A DNA stretch of 64,000 nucleotides from Novosphingobium subterraneum (lineage in GTDB: Bacteria; Pseudomonadota; Alphaproteobacteria; Sphingomonadales; Sphingomonadaceae): the NCBI RefSeq assembly GCF_000807925.1, contig NZ_JRVC01000004.1:62001-126000 (forward strand), given 5' to 3'. Shown in pieces: positions 36,617 to 45,180 of the stretch. Both the position numbers and the translations under genes were made by a program. Under the pieces are notes generated by a model, which made no database searches, was not told the origin of the DNA, and saw nothing but the letters and a program-made list of their open reading frames with translations. Position 1 is the stretch's first letter. Each line of letters begins with the position of its first letter.

Positions 36617-37417
36617 ATGCTGGAACGCAGGGTCAAGACCGTGCGCGCGCTCGAGCGTGGACTGGACGTGTTGATTGAGGTGCAGACGCGCAAGGCGGCA
36701 AGCCTGCACGAACTCCATCAGGCGACGGGGTTGCCCAAAGCGACCTTGCTGCGAATGCTTGTCACCCTCGGGCAAAAAGGGCTGGTTTGGCAGCGTCTGG
36801 CAGATGGTGCCTACCTTCCGCATGTCGATCGGATCGAACGCGCGTCTTTCACCTCAGCTGCGCATATTGCCGAAGTCGCTTCTCCACACCTGAAGGCGCT
36901 TTCGACAAGGGTGGCCTGGCCGTCCGTGCTGGCCGCCCCGCGGCTTGATCACATGGAGATCCTCGAGACCAACAGCCCGCTTTTCCGGCTGGATTCTGCT
37001 ATTCTCGGTCCAGTGGGCGTCAAGCTATCCTACATCCATACCGCGACTGGGAGAGCATACTTGGCGGCATGCGGAGATGCCGAGCGCGACTCGATCATCG
37101 ACCGCCTTCGCCCCGCCAATCCACCTGACGGCAGCGAGGCTGAGCTTCGGCAGATGCTGCAGCAGGTAAAGCAGCGGGGGTATGCAACCCGCGATCCGCT
37201 GCTGCCCTGGCCAGATCGGTCGAAGCAACTCGTCTTGCGAGACGGGCGACGGTCGATGGCTGTACCGATCATGGTGGGTGGATCGCCAATAGCAACCATC
37301 AACGTGACCTGGCCGGGCAGGCGGGGAGCGGACGAAGCAGTTGTCCAGAGACATCTGGAAGCTTTGAAGGCAACTGCGCGAGCAATCGCGGCGGCGCTCG
37401 AAGCCAACCCAAACTAG
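36617..37417 (+). CDS. IclR-family transcriptional regulator
   Basis: The 266-aa protein has an N-terminal winged helix (VKTVRALERGLDVLIEV, then LHELHQATGLPKATLLRMLVTL) and a C-terminal effector domain (GVKLSYIHTATGRAYLA, GYATRDPLLPW, SMAVPIMVGGSPIATINVTW). IclR members such as PobR/PcaU often control aromatic acid pathways. Its place between the divergent carboxylase operon and the oxidoreductase-VOC-MFS genes suggests it controls both sides in response to a pathway intermediate. Confidence 0.9.
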   Translation: MLERRVKTVRALERGLDVLIEVQTRKAASLHELHQATGLPKATLLRMLVTLGQKGLVWQRLADGAYLPHVDRIERASFTSAAHIAEVASPHLKALSTRVAWPSVLAAPRLDHMEILETNSPLFRLDSAILGPVGVKLSYIHTATGRAYLAACGDAERDSIIDRLRPANPPDGSEAELRQMLQQVKQRGYATRDPLLPWPDRSKQLVLRDGRRSMAVPIMVGGSPIATINVTWPGRRGADEAVVQRHLEALKATARAIAAALEANPN

Positions 37418-37418
37418 G

Positions 37419-37433
37419 TTTCACTCCGTGAAA
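37419..37433. promoter_or_regulatory. Perfect palindrome TTTCAC-TCC-GTGAAA, candidate IclR operator
   Basis: Six-bp arms with a 3-nt spacer lie 2 bp after the iclR stop and 63 bp before the oxidoreductase start. The GTGAAA half-site recurs in the divergent promoter (36586-36591). Size and symmetry suit an IclR dimer site; assignment is inference. Confidence 0.6.
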
Positions 37434-37496
37434 TCGGTTTGTCCAACTGATTAATTTGTGACGCTGGATCGGTGATGATCGTCTCACAGGGAGAAA

Positions 37497-38516
37497 ATGC
37501 CGATGCGCCAGTGGGTGATAGCCGCAGGCTCTACGTCGCTGAATGATCTGCGGCTGGACGAGACCGACATTCCGCAGCCCGGTCCGGGCGAAGTGCTGGT
37601 GCGCGTTCGTGCGTGCTCGCTGAACTACCGCGACCAGATCATTCCGCTCGGCTTCTACATGGGCGGTGTCGTACAGCAGGATACCGTACCGCTTTCCGAC
37701 GGCGCCGGCGAGATTGCCGCGGTGGGCGAGGGCGTTGCCTCGCTCAAGGTGGGTGACCGCGTGGCCGGTATATTCTTCCAGGACTGGATGGACGGCCCGC
37801 CCAACCCCGGCATGGGCGCAGCCCTTGGCGCACCGCCTGCGCCGGGCATGCTGCAGGATTATGTTGTCCTGCCCGAGCATGGCGTTGTCCCGCTGGCTGA
37901 AACCTTGGACTTCACGCAGGCGGCCTGTCTGCCCTGCGCCGGTGTCACAGCGTGGAACGCCCTCATGGAGGGACCGCGCCCGGTAAAGGCGGGGGACACC
38001 GTCCTGGTTCTTGGCACCGGGGGCGTCTCTCTCCTGGCGCTGCAGATTGCCAAGGCGGCAGGTGCCACCGTCATCGCCACTTCGTCCTCGGACGAGAAGC
38101 TCGAGCGGGTGAAAGCGCTGGGTGTCGATCATGTGATCAATTACCGCACCACGCCCGAGTGGGGTGCCGAAGCAGCACGGCTCGCTGGTGGCGGCGTTGA
38201 CAAGGTCGTCGAGGTGGGAGGCGCAGGTACGCTCAAGCAATCCATCGCCGCGGTCGGCTTCGCGGGCGAAATCGCCCTGATCGGCGTGCTGACGCGCGAG
38301 GGCGACACCAACCCGCACGGCCTGATGTTCAAGGGGGCCTCGATCCGCGGCATTTTCGTCGGTTCCAAAGGCATGGCCGAGCGCCTGAATGCCTTCATTG
38401 ACCAGCATGGGATCGAGCCCGTGGTCGACAAGGTATTCCCCATCGAGAAGGCCCGCGACGCTTACGCTTACCAGTCATCGGCAGGCTTGTTCGGCAAGGT
38501 CGCAATCACGCTTTAG
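37497..38516 (+). CDS. MDR-family (zinc-free) NAD(P)-dependent oxidoreductase
   Basis: This 339-aa medium-chain reductase has the GroES-like part PGPGEVLVRVRACSLNYRD, where the zinc Cys-His of alcohol dehydrogenases is replaced by Asn-Tyr-Arg-Asp as in quinone-oxidoreductase-like members. PCAGVTAWNALM and the Rossmann motif LVLGTGGVSLLALQIAKAAGA follow. Four zinc-ligand Cys of the structural site are absent. It probably reduces or oxidises an aromatic ketone or enone. Start ATG 37497 follows CAGGGAGAAA. Confidence 0.86.
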   Translation: MPMRQWVIAAGSTSLNDLRLDETDIPQPGPGEVLVRVRACSLNYRDQIIPLGFYMGGVVQQDTVPLSDGAGEIAAVGEGVASLKVGDRVAGIFFQDWMDGPPNPGMGAALGAPPAPGMLQDYVVLPEHGVVPLAETLDFTQAACLPCAGVTAWNALMEGPRPVKAGDTVLVLGTGGVSLLALQIAKAAGATVIATSSSDEKLERVKALGVDHVINYRTTPEWGAEAARLAGGGVDKVVEVGGAGTLKQSIAAVGFAGEIALIGVLTREGDTNPHGLMFKGASIRGIFVGSKGMAERLNAFIDQHGIEPVVDKVFPIEKARDAYAYQSSAGLFGKVAITL

Positions 38517-38570
38517 CAGCATTTGGTACGCTTCCGTCCGCCAGAGGCGGGGCGTGCGGAGAGGACAGAA

Positions 38571-39116
38571 ATGGCAAGGATGCTCGGCTTCGGCCAGCCG
38601 TTCGGCGGCGTCATGCAGACCGCGTTCGTGGTCGAGGATGTCCGCGCGTCGATCGCGCACTTCCAGAAGGATTGCGCCGCCGGGCCGTTCTTCCTGCTCG
38701 ACCATTTTCTCGGTCCCGACCAGTTTTATCGGGGCGCGCCATCGAACGCAGATGTCACGATCGCGATGGGCTTCATCGGTCACATGCAGGTCGAACTGAT
38801 ACAGCCTCTTGACGGCAACCCGTCCGTTTACCGCGAAACCATCGAGAAGAGCGGCTACGGCTTCCACCACTTCGGCATCGCCTACGAGGACGTAGAGGCT
38901 GAACTGCCCGGCTATCTCGCACGGGGCTACAAGCTTGCGTTCAAGGCTGCTGTGCCGACAGGCGGCAGCGTCGCCTATCTGGAAGGGGGGAATGCTGCGG
39001 CACCGGGCTTTCTTGAACTGATCCCGGCCACGCCCGGGATGGACGCGCATTTCACGGCAATGTGGCAGGCTTCGCAAGGGTGGGATGGCGCCGACCCGGT
39101 CCGTCCATTCATCTGA
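38571..39116 (+). CDS. VOC (glyoxalase/extradiol-type) superfamily protein
   Basis: This 181-aa protein of the vicinal oxygen chelate fold has two beta-alpha-beta-beta-beta units. The first has MQTAFVVEDVRASIAHF and MQVELIQPL (possible Glu ligand in the first repeat). The second has GFHHFGIAYEDVEAEL (His ligand) and FLELIP (Glu ligand). This fits a metal enzyme such as a lyase, isomerase or dioxygenase. ATG 38571 was chosen. It sits 55 bp after the MDR gene and probably acts in the same pathway; reaction unknown. Confidence 0.78.
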   Translation: MARMLGFGQPFGGVMQTAFVVEDVRASIAHFQKDCAAGPFFLLDHFLGPDQFYRGAPSNADVTIAMGFIGHMQVELIQPLDGNPSVYRETIEKSGYGFHHFGIAYEDVEAELPGYLARGYKLAFKAAVPTGGSVAYLEGGNAAAPGFLELIPATPGMDAHFTAMWQASQGWDGADPVRPFI

Positions 39117-39150
39117 ACCATAACAACGATAGCAGGGACGGGAGATCGGG

Positions 39151-40392
39151 ATGAAGGGCACACAGGCAAGAGGCAGCGGCTATCAGGTGTGGGTTACCGC
39201 GCTCCTCAGCCTCAATTTCGGCATCCTGTTCTTTGACCGGAACGCGCTCAACTTCCTGATGCCGTTCGTCCAGCCGGACCTGCAATTGAGCAACACGCAA
39301 GTCGGCATGTTCAGCTCGGCCCTGTCGCTCACTTGGGCGCTGTCGGGCCTGTTGGTCGGGCGCATCTCGGACAAGCTGGGGTCGCGCAAGCCCGTGGTTG
39401 TAGTGGCGACGGTGGCATTCTGCTTGTGCTCCTTCATCTCTGGCGCCGCCTCTTCGTTTCTGATGCTGCTTGGCGCGCGCCTCTTGATGGGGGCTGCCGA
39501 GGGTGGTGTCATGCCGGTCAGCCATTCTATCATTGTTGCCGAGGTCGCCCCTGAGCGCCGCGGCCTTGCCATGGGGGTTGCGCAGAACCTGGGTTCCAAT
39601 CTGCTCGGTTCGGGACTTGCGCCCTTGCTGTTGGTGCCCGTCGCTGTTGCCGTTGGTTGGAGAACCGGCTTCTACCTGGCTGCGCTCCCCGGACTCGTGA
39701 CGGCGGCCCTGATCTGGTTCACGCTGCGCGAGCCGCCGGTGGAGGCGCATGACGACACCGCACCCAAAGTCACGCTGCGTGAGGCATTTGGCCATCGCAA
39801 CGTGATCCTTTGTGCCCTGATCTCGATCCTGCTGGTTTCCTATCTGGTTGTGTGCTGGGCCTTCATGCCGCTGTTCCTGACCAAGGCGCGCGGGTTTGAT
39901 CCGGACACAATGAGCTGGCTGATGGCAACGCTCGGGATTTCCGCGGGTCTGGGCAGCTTCGCTGTACCGGCGATCTCCGACGTCATTGGCCGCCGCCCGG
40001 TGATGATCTTTTTCTCTTTCCTTGGTGTGATCCTGCCCTTGGGTGGCCTTTATTACGAAGGGTCTGCGTGGGTCCTCGCAGCGATCTTCTTCTTCGGCTG
40101 GGGCCTCAACGGGCTTTTCCCGATGTTCATGGCCACGATCCCGTCGGAATCGGTCGACCCGCGGTTGACCGCAACGCTCACAGGCGTCGTCATGGGGACA
40201 GGCGAGGTGCTCGGCGGGGTTCTGTCCCCGTTCCTCGCCGGAACCTTGGCTGACGCTTACGGTCTTGCTGCCCCGCTGTGGCTGATGCTCGGCTGCACCG
40301 TGCTGGCGGGCTTCCTGACACTTGGACTTATCGAATCCGCACCGCGCGTCGTTGCGCGGCGCTCCGGCAACGCGATCCCCTCGATCGCCTGA
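39151..40392 (+). CDS. MFS transporter (anion:cation/aromatic-acid type)
   Basis: This 413-aa protein has 12 predicted TM helices. Motif A-like GRISDKLGSRKP sits between TM2 and TM3, and AEGGVMPVSHSIIVAEVAPERRGLAMG resembles the ACS/AAHS subfamilies that take up aromatic or organic acids. The second half has SDVIGRRPVMIF. It is in the IclR-to-AraC plus-strand run and probably brings the pathway substrate or an acid intermediate across the inner membrane. Confidence 0.87.
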   Translation: MKGTQARGSGYQVWVTALLSLNFGILFFDRNALNFLMPFVQPDLQLSNTQVGMFSSALSLTWALSGLLVGRISDKLGSRKPVVVVATVAFCLCSFISGAASSFLMLLGARLLMGAAEGGVMPVSHSIIVAEVAPERRGLAMGVAQNLGSNLLGSGLAPLLLVPVAVAVGWRTGFYLAALPGLVTAALIWFTLREPPVEAHDDTAPKVTLREAFGHRNVILCALISILLVSYLVVCWAFMPLFLTKARGFDPDTMSWLMATLGISAGLGSFAVPAISDVIGRRPVMIFFSFLGVILPLGGLYYEGSAWVLAAIFFFGWGLNGLFPMFMATIPSESVDPRLTATLTGVVMGTGEVLGGVLSPFLAGTLADAYGLAAPLWLMLGCTVLAGFLTLGLIESAPRVVARRSGNAIPSIA

Positions 40393-40409
40393 CACGACGG
40401 AGAAGAACC

Positions 40410-41351
40410 ATGGGTGCGCTTCTCAAATTTCACACTGCTGACGTGGCTCCCCATGATCGGGCGCGATATTGGAACGAGATTGCCGATCGGGCCTTTACGG
40501 GCACATTCGTCAACGTGCCGGGAGAAGACTTCGCGGGGAAGATGCTGTCCTGGCGCGTCGGCGAGCTCGACATGATCCGCACGGATTCATCCCACTCGGC
40601 AGTAGGGCGCAATCCTCTGCCACAGAATGACGAGCGCCTGATCCTCCACCTTCAATGCCGCGGCAACAGCCAGCATATGCAGGGGCGCAGCGAATGCACA
40701 CTCCAGCCGGGCGATTTCGTTCTCGCCAGCCCGCACCAGCCTTATGCGATCCGCCTCACAGGCCACGAACTGCTTGTGGTCGAGTTTCCGCGAGCGCCTC
40801 TGGCCGAGCGTTTTCCGGGCATCGATGATGCGCTGATGCAACGCATGTGCGGCGCGACGCCTGGCGGGCGCGTGTTCCACGATTTCCTGCTTTCGTTGTG
40901 GCAGCAGGGCGAGCGCGCCTCAGAGGATCCGGAATGGGAAATCGGTGTCAACGCCGTATTCTATGATCTCGCCGCAATGGCCGTACGCGGGGCGCAGCGT
41001 CCTTCAACCGACGCAGGCGAGGCCGACATGCGCCGCCGCGTGCTGGCAATGGTTGCAGCCAACCTTGAGGACCCGGCCCTGCGCACTACGTCCATAGCCG
41101 ATGCCTGCAGCATATCGGTTCGTACGGTGCAGAACATCTTCGCGGCGATGGGTACTACGCCCACGGCCTACATCCTTGATCAGCGCCTGCGCCGCGCGGC
41201 TGACAGGCTGGTGGCCAGACCCGATTCCAGCATAACCGAGATCGCATTCGAGCTGGGCTTCAATGACAGTGCCTACTTCACGCGCTGCTTCCGGCAGCAG
41301 TTCGGCGCTGCCCCGCGCGACTGGCGAATGGGCAGAAAGTCACCAGCATGA
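40410..41351 (+). CDS. AraC-family transcriptional regulator (AraC_binding_2 type)
   Basis: This 313-aa protein has an N-terminal cupin-like sensor domain (RARYWNEIADRAFTG, LQCRGNSQHMQGR, LQPGDFVLASPHQPYAIRL) and a C-terminal double helix-turn-helix (TTSIADACSISVRTVQNIF and SITEIAFELGFNDSAYFTRCFRQQFGAAPRDWR). ATG 40410 follows GGAGAAG. It is the kind often called FeaR-like, found with aromatic catabolism. It lies before the TonB receptor gene, which it may activate. Confidence 0.9.
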   Translation: MGALLKFHTADVAPHDRARYWNEIADRAFTGTFVNVPGEDFAGKMLSWRVGELDMIRTDSSHSAVGRNPLPQNDERLILHLQCRGNSQHMQGRSECTLQPGDFVLASPHQPYAIRLTGHELLVVEFPRAPLAERFPGIDDALMQRMCGATPGGRVFHDFLLSLWQQGERASEDPEWEIGVNAVFYDLAAMAVRGAQRPSTDAGEADMRRRVLAMVAANLEDPALRTTSIADACSISVRTVQNIFAAMGTTPTAYILDQRLRRAADRLVARPDSSITEIAFELGFNDSAYFTRCFRQQFGAAPRDWRMGRKSPA

Positions 41352-41362
41352 CGTAAGGGAAT

Positions 41363-41419
41363 GCCGCGCAGCAGGACTTTTGCGCGGCAGTCCTGATCAG
41401 CTTGCGCGTGAGTGCAAGC
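41363..41419 (+). promoter_or_regulatory. Two hairpins between the AraC and TonB-receptor genes
   Basis: GCCGCGCA (41363-41370) pairs with TGCGCGGC (41381-41388), and GCTTGC (41400-41405) pairs with GCAAGC (41414-41419). Neither has a following T-run, so they are not classic terminators. They may serve as RNA end points or leader structure in the 150-bp gap before the receptor. Confidence 0.45.
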
Positions 41420-41501
41420 GACAAGTTCCGCCAGTGCCTATCAAGCTGGCGAAATTCCGGGGCAGGGGCCCCTTTCGGACATAAACAGGGAGAGGAAAAC
41501 C

Positions 41502-44006
41502 ATGAGAATAGCATCGGTTTCCATTGCAGCCATGGCGACGGTCCTTGCGGCGCCAGCGTTTGCACAGGATCAGGCTCAGGCCGAAGACAGCGGCGGCGGC
41601 ATCGCCCAGATTGTCGTGACTGCACAGAAGCGCGCGGAGAACGTCCAGGACGTGCCGATCGCGATTTCCGCATTCAGCGCAGATGCTCTGCAGGAACGTG
41701 CCGTCGGCAGCGTTGCGGGTCTTTTGAACATTTCGCCCAACGTCACGCTGGACGCCGGTACGCCGTTCTCGGGTTCGTCGGCGGTTCTCTCGGCCTATAT
41801 CCGTGGCATCGGCGCGAACGACTTCGCGTTCAACATCGATCCGGGCGTGGGTGTCTATCTCGACGGCGTCTATCTCGCCCGTTCGGTCGGTGCGAACCAG
41901 GATCTTCCCGACGTGGAGCGCATCGAAGTGCTCAAGGGCCCGCAGGGCACGCTGTTCGGTCGTAACACCATCGGCGGCGCAATCTCTATCGTCACGCACG
42001 ATCCGGGCGACGAGTTCCGTTTCAAGGGTGATATCACGACTGGCCGTTTCGGCCTCGTACAGACCCGTGGCACAGCGGACCTGCCGCTGACTGACGGTCT
42101 TGCAGCGTCGGTCAGCTTTGCAACCAAGAACCGCGACGGTTACGTCAAGCGCGTTGCATTCCCCGGCGCGAACAACTTCGCCTCTACGCCGATCACCAAT
42201 TACAAGGCCGCTGGTTACAACAATATCGGCTACGGCAGCGAAGGCGGCGACAACAGCTGGAACCTGCGCGGCAAGCTGCGCTACGACAACAAGTCGAACC
42301 TGCGGGTCACCGTTTCGGGTGACTACAGCAACATCGACCAGTCCCAGCTCGCCAATACGCTGATCAAGACGACCCCGGCCGTGTTCGCAGGCACCTACAA
42401 CTGCGCCATTCAGGGCGTTGTCGTTGGCGATTGCGGTGGTGGTCCGCCCTCGTTTGCGTACATTGGTGGCATCGGCGGCCTGAACAGCATTTTTGACAAT
42501 CCGACCGTCTTCGGCGTCAACGCCGATGCCAATCCGGCCAACAATCGCCTGCCTTACGACGACCGTTTCGTGTCCAAGGACATCGACGTGTCGTATGCGA
42601 ACGGCAACAACTACTCGAAGCTGAAGACCTACGGCGGTTCGGGCACCATCGAGTTCGATCTTTCGGACACGATGATGGTCAAGTCGATCACGGCCTATCG
42701 TGAACTGCACTGGAACGCCGGCATGGACCTCGACGGTTCGCCGCTGAACTTCCTGCACACCAGCTTCACCATGAACCAGTGGCAGTTCAGCCAGGAACTG
42801 CAGCTCAATGGTTCGGCGATGGACAAGAAGCTGAATTACGTTCTGGGCGCATACTTCTTCAAGGAAGCGGGCGACCTTCACGACTACGTGACGTTCGCCG
42901 AAGGTCTGCTGCAGGTTGACGGTCCGAACGATCTTTCGACCAAGAATTATGCCTTCTTCGGCCAGATCGACTACCGTCCCACCGAACAGTTCGGCATCAC
43001 CATCGGCGGTCGCTACACCAAGGAAAACAAGACCTTCGAGGGCTTCCAATCGGATGCCAACGGCCTGACCTACAAGATCCTGAATCAGATCGGCGTGCCG
43101 CAGTGCGCCTCGATCAATCCGATCTCCGATGCATGCCGTATCGCTGCCGGTTTCCCCAATCAAGGTCAGCCACTGCGCTACTACGTCGCCGGAACGCAGC
43201 GTAAGTCGTTCAGCGATTTCTCGCCCAAGATCGGCCTTCAGTATCACCCGACCGAAGACGCCATGCTCTACGCCAGCTGGTCGAAGGGCTACAAGACCGG
43301 TGGCTGGACGACACGCCTCTCCAACCCGCTGCCAACCGCGCCTGACTTCAACGAGGAGAAGGCAACGACCTGGGAAGTGGGCGTGAAGTCGATGCTTCTG
43401 GATCGTCGCCTGCAGATCAACGCAGCTGCGTTCCTCACCGACTACAAGGGCATCCAGCTGAACTTCCAGCAGGGCGTTTCGCCGACCATTCAGAACGCCG
43501 GCGATGCGCGCATCAAGGGCTTTGAAGTCGAGGTCGTCGCAGCTCCGACGGATGGCTTCCTGATCAATGCCTCGGTCGGTTACACGGACTCGTACTATAC
43601 TGCGGTTCTTGCAGGAGCGCAGGTTGCTGCAAATCCGTTCCAGGCTGGCGTGTTCCCGGGTGCCGATCTGCCCAAGACGCCGAAGTGGAAGTTCAACGTC
43701 AGCCCGCGCTACGAACTTTCGATGGGCGGGGATTCCAAGCTTGTCGTGCTGGCTGACTGGACACACACCACGTCGCTTTGGAATGATACCGAGCGCGCCT
43801 ACCTGCTCCAGCGTGGGCCGACTGACATCATCAACGGCAACATCACCTACAAGTCGGGCAACCACTGGGACCTGACTGTGGGCATGACTAACATCACCGA
43901 CGAGCGTTATCTGGTCACTGGCCAGGCCCAGATTGCCGGTGGTCAGTTCTACGGCACCTACAGCCGCCCGCGTGAGTGGTTCGCGCGTCTCGGCGTGGAG
44001 TTCTGA
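41502..44006 (+). CDS. TonB-dependent outer-membrane receptor
   Basis: This 834-aa receptor has a signal peptide (cleavage after PAFA), TonB-box-like IAQIVVTAQKRAENVQDVP, plug domain with VYLDGVYLARS and VERIEVLKGPQGTLFGRNTIGGAI, and a C-terminal 22-strand barrel ending in LGVEF. The plug motifs are of the sphingomonad catabolic-locus type that take up aromatic or hydrophobic compounds. ATG 41502 follows AGGGAGAGG. It leads the plus-strand run of cupins, Rieske oxygenase and dehydrogenases. Confidence 0.94.
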   Translation: MRIASVSIAAMATVLAAPAFAQDQAQAEDSGGGIAQIVVTAQKRAENVQDVPIAISAFSADALQERAVGSVAGLLNISPNVTLDAGTPFSGSSAVLSAYIRGIGANDFAFNIDPGVGVYLDGVYLARSVGANQDLPDVERIEVLKGPQGTLFGRNTIGGAISIVTHDPGDEFRFKGDITTGRFGLVQTRGTADLPLTDGLAASVSFATKNRDGYVKRVAFPGANNFASTPITNYKAAGYNNIGYGSEGGDNSWNLRGKLRYDNKSNLRVTVSGDYSNIDQSQLANTLIKTTPAVFAGTYNCAIQGVVVGDCGGGPPSFAYIGGIGGLNSIFDNPTVFGVNADANPANNRLPYDDRFVSKDIDVSYANGNNYSKLKTYGGSGTIEFDLSDTMMVKSITAYRELHWNAGMDLDGSPLNFLHTSFTMNQWQFSQELQLNGSAMDKKLNYVLGAYFFKEAGDLHDYVTFAEGLLQVDGPNDLSTKNYAFFGQIDYRPTEQFGITIGGRYTKENKTFEGFQSDANGLTYKILNQIGVPQCASINPISDACRIAAGFPNQGQPLRYYVAGTQRKSFSDFSPKIGLQYHPTEDAMLYASWSKGYKTGGWTTRLSNPLPTAPDFNEEKATTWEVGVKSMLLDRRLQINAAAFLTDYKGIQLNFQQGVSPTIQNAGDARIKGFEVEVVAAPTDGFLINASVGYTDSYYTAVLAGAQVAANPFQAGVFPGADLPKTPKWKFNVSPRYELSMGGDSKLVVLADWTHTTSLWNDTERAYLLQRGPTDIINGNITYKSGNHWDLTVGMTNITDERYLVTGQAQIAGGQFYGTYSRPREWFARLGVEF

Positions 44007-44021
44007 TAAACTGAACGAGTG

Positions 44022-44058
44022 CGCGGGCGGGGTCGTATCCCCTTCGGCTTCGCCCGCG
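44022..44058 (+). repeat. Strong intercistronic hairpin between receptor and first cupin
   Basis: CGCGGGCG (44022-44029) pairs perfectly with CGCCCGCG (44051-44058); an inner GGG/CCC may extend it. It lies 15 bp after the receptor stop and 22 bp before the first cupin start. With no T-run it more likely stabilises processed mRNA or lets part of transcription stop than fully terminates. Confidence 0.55.
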
Positions 44059-44080
44059 TCCATCAATACGGAGAGAGACA

Positions 44081-44614
44081 ATGCCTGAAGCGGCGCACAC
44101 AGAGTTCTGGAAGGACATCAAGCCGGTCGACAAGGTCTTCCGTGAAGGCGGTCTGCCCGAAGTCTACATGCCCAAGATCGCCGAGGGCGACGAGCGCTAC
44201 TGGGTGCCAATCTCCGAAACGGTATTTTCCAAGCCCGTCTGGATCAGCCCGGCAAAGAACATGTGGGCGGACGTGCTGATGAGCAAGCAGGCGGGTCTGG
44301 TGAACCGCCACTATCACCCGCATCCGATCTGGGCCTACACGATCAGCGGCAAGTGGGCCTACCTCGAGCACAGCTGGACCGCCACTGCCGGTGACTTCGT
44401 CTATGAAACCCCGGGCGAGAGCCATACGCTGGTCTGCTACGAGCATGAGGACCCGATGAAGGTTTTCTTCGTCGTCTCCGGCCCGCTCATGTGGCTCGAT
44501 GAAGAGGGCAACACTGTCGGCCACTACGACGTGTTCGACTACATGAAGGCAGCGCGCGAACACTATGACGCCGTCGGAATCGGCGCCGACTATGTCGACA
44601 CGCTGATCCGTTGA
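44081..44614 (+). CDS. Cupin 1, 2,4'-dihydroxyacetophenone dioxygenase/Dke1-like
   Basis: This 177-aa single-domain cupin has metal ligands of the three-histidine type: His residues in NRHYHPHP and in ETPGESHTL. Proteins of this group include 2,4'-dihydroxyacetophenone dioxygenase, which splits the aryl ketone side chain, and acetylacetone dioxygenase, which splits 1,3-diketones with iron. It is the most divergent of three tandem copies. GAGAGACA precedes the ATG. Likely a C-C cleaving oxygenase or isomer-like helper; substrate inferred from context. Confidence 0.82.
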   Translation: MPEAAHTEFWKDIKPVDKVFREGGLPEVYMPKIAEGDERYWVPISETVFSKPVWISPAKNMWADVLMSKQAGLVNRHYHPHPIWAYTISGKWAYLEHSWTATAGDFVYETPGESHTLVCYEHEDPMKVFFVVSGPLMWLDEEGNTVGHYDVFDYMKAAREHYDAVGIGADYVDTLIR

Positions 44615-44627
44615 GAGGACCTGCACA

Positions 44628-45173
44628 ATGAGCACCGCCACCGTGATGACCGCGCCGCCCTCGGACAAGGCCGAGATCGTCGATGTTCCTTTCGCGCACA
44701 AGGACCTGGTCAAACGCCTCAGCCCCGGCGGTCGCTACATCGACGCGCAGACCGACGTCGACAGCCCGTGGGTGCCGTTCGGTGAAAACGCCGCGATCAA
44801 GCACCTCGCGTTTGATGTGCGCCAGAACCTGTTCTCGAACATCCTGTGGGTGAAGGGGCCGGGCGTCATCGGCACGCACTTCCATCGCGGCACCATCACC
44901 ATGGTCTGCCTCGAAGGCAGCGTCCGCTATCTCGAGTACGATTGGGTTGCCACACCGGGCGGTCTGATCCTTGAGACGCCCGGCGAGAGCCATACGCTCG
45001 TCACCGACCACCCGGAAGGTTGCAAGCTGTTCGGCTGGATGCAGGGCCCCATCGAATTCTACGACGAGAATGCCGTTCTGGTCGACACCACCGACGTCTG
45101 GTGGTTCATCAACCACTACGAAACGTACTGCCGCGAGAACGGCATCGCCATCAACCCCAAGCTCTATCTCTGA
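44628..45173 (+). CDS. Cupin 2, 2,4'-dihydroxyacetophenone dioxygenase/Dke1-like
   Basis: This 181-aa cupin is a close paralogue of cupin 3, sharing long blocks (SPWVPFG-NAAI-HLAFDVR, KGPGVIGTH-HRG, FRYLEYDWV-like and DVWWF-NHYE-YCRE). Metal ligands: GTHFHRG (His-x-His) and PGESHTL. Compared with cupin 3 it differs near the pocket (THFHRGTITMVCLEG against THKHRGKVWAIGLEG), which suggests different substrates or subunits. It starts 13 bp after cupin 1 stops. Confidence 0.82.
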   Translation: MSTATVMTAPPSDKAEIVDVPFAHKDLVKRLSPGGRYIDAQTDVDSPWVPFGENAAIKHLAFDVRQNLFSNILWVKGPGVIGTHFHRGTITMVCLEGSVRYLEYDWVATPGGLILETPGESHTLVTDHPEGCKLFGWMQGPIEFYDENAVLVDTTDVWWFINHYETYCRENGIAINPKLYL

Positions 45174-45180
45174 GGCTGCC

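Noticed and set aside
37497..38516. The MDR oxidoreductase as a zinc alcohol dehydrogenase
   Set aside because: The catalytic zinc Cys-His pattern and the four structural Cys are absent; it fits the zinc-free quinone-oxidoreductase-like branch.
41397..44081. A nearly 900-codon open frame on the minus strand across the TonB receptor
   Set aside because: It is the reverse-strand shadow of a high-GC gene. The plus strand has a signal peptide, plug motifs and a barrel end, while the reverse frame shows no recognisable domain.
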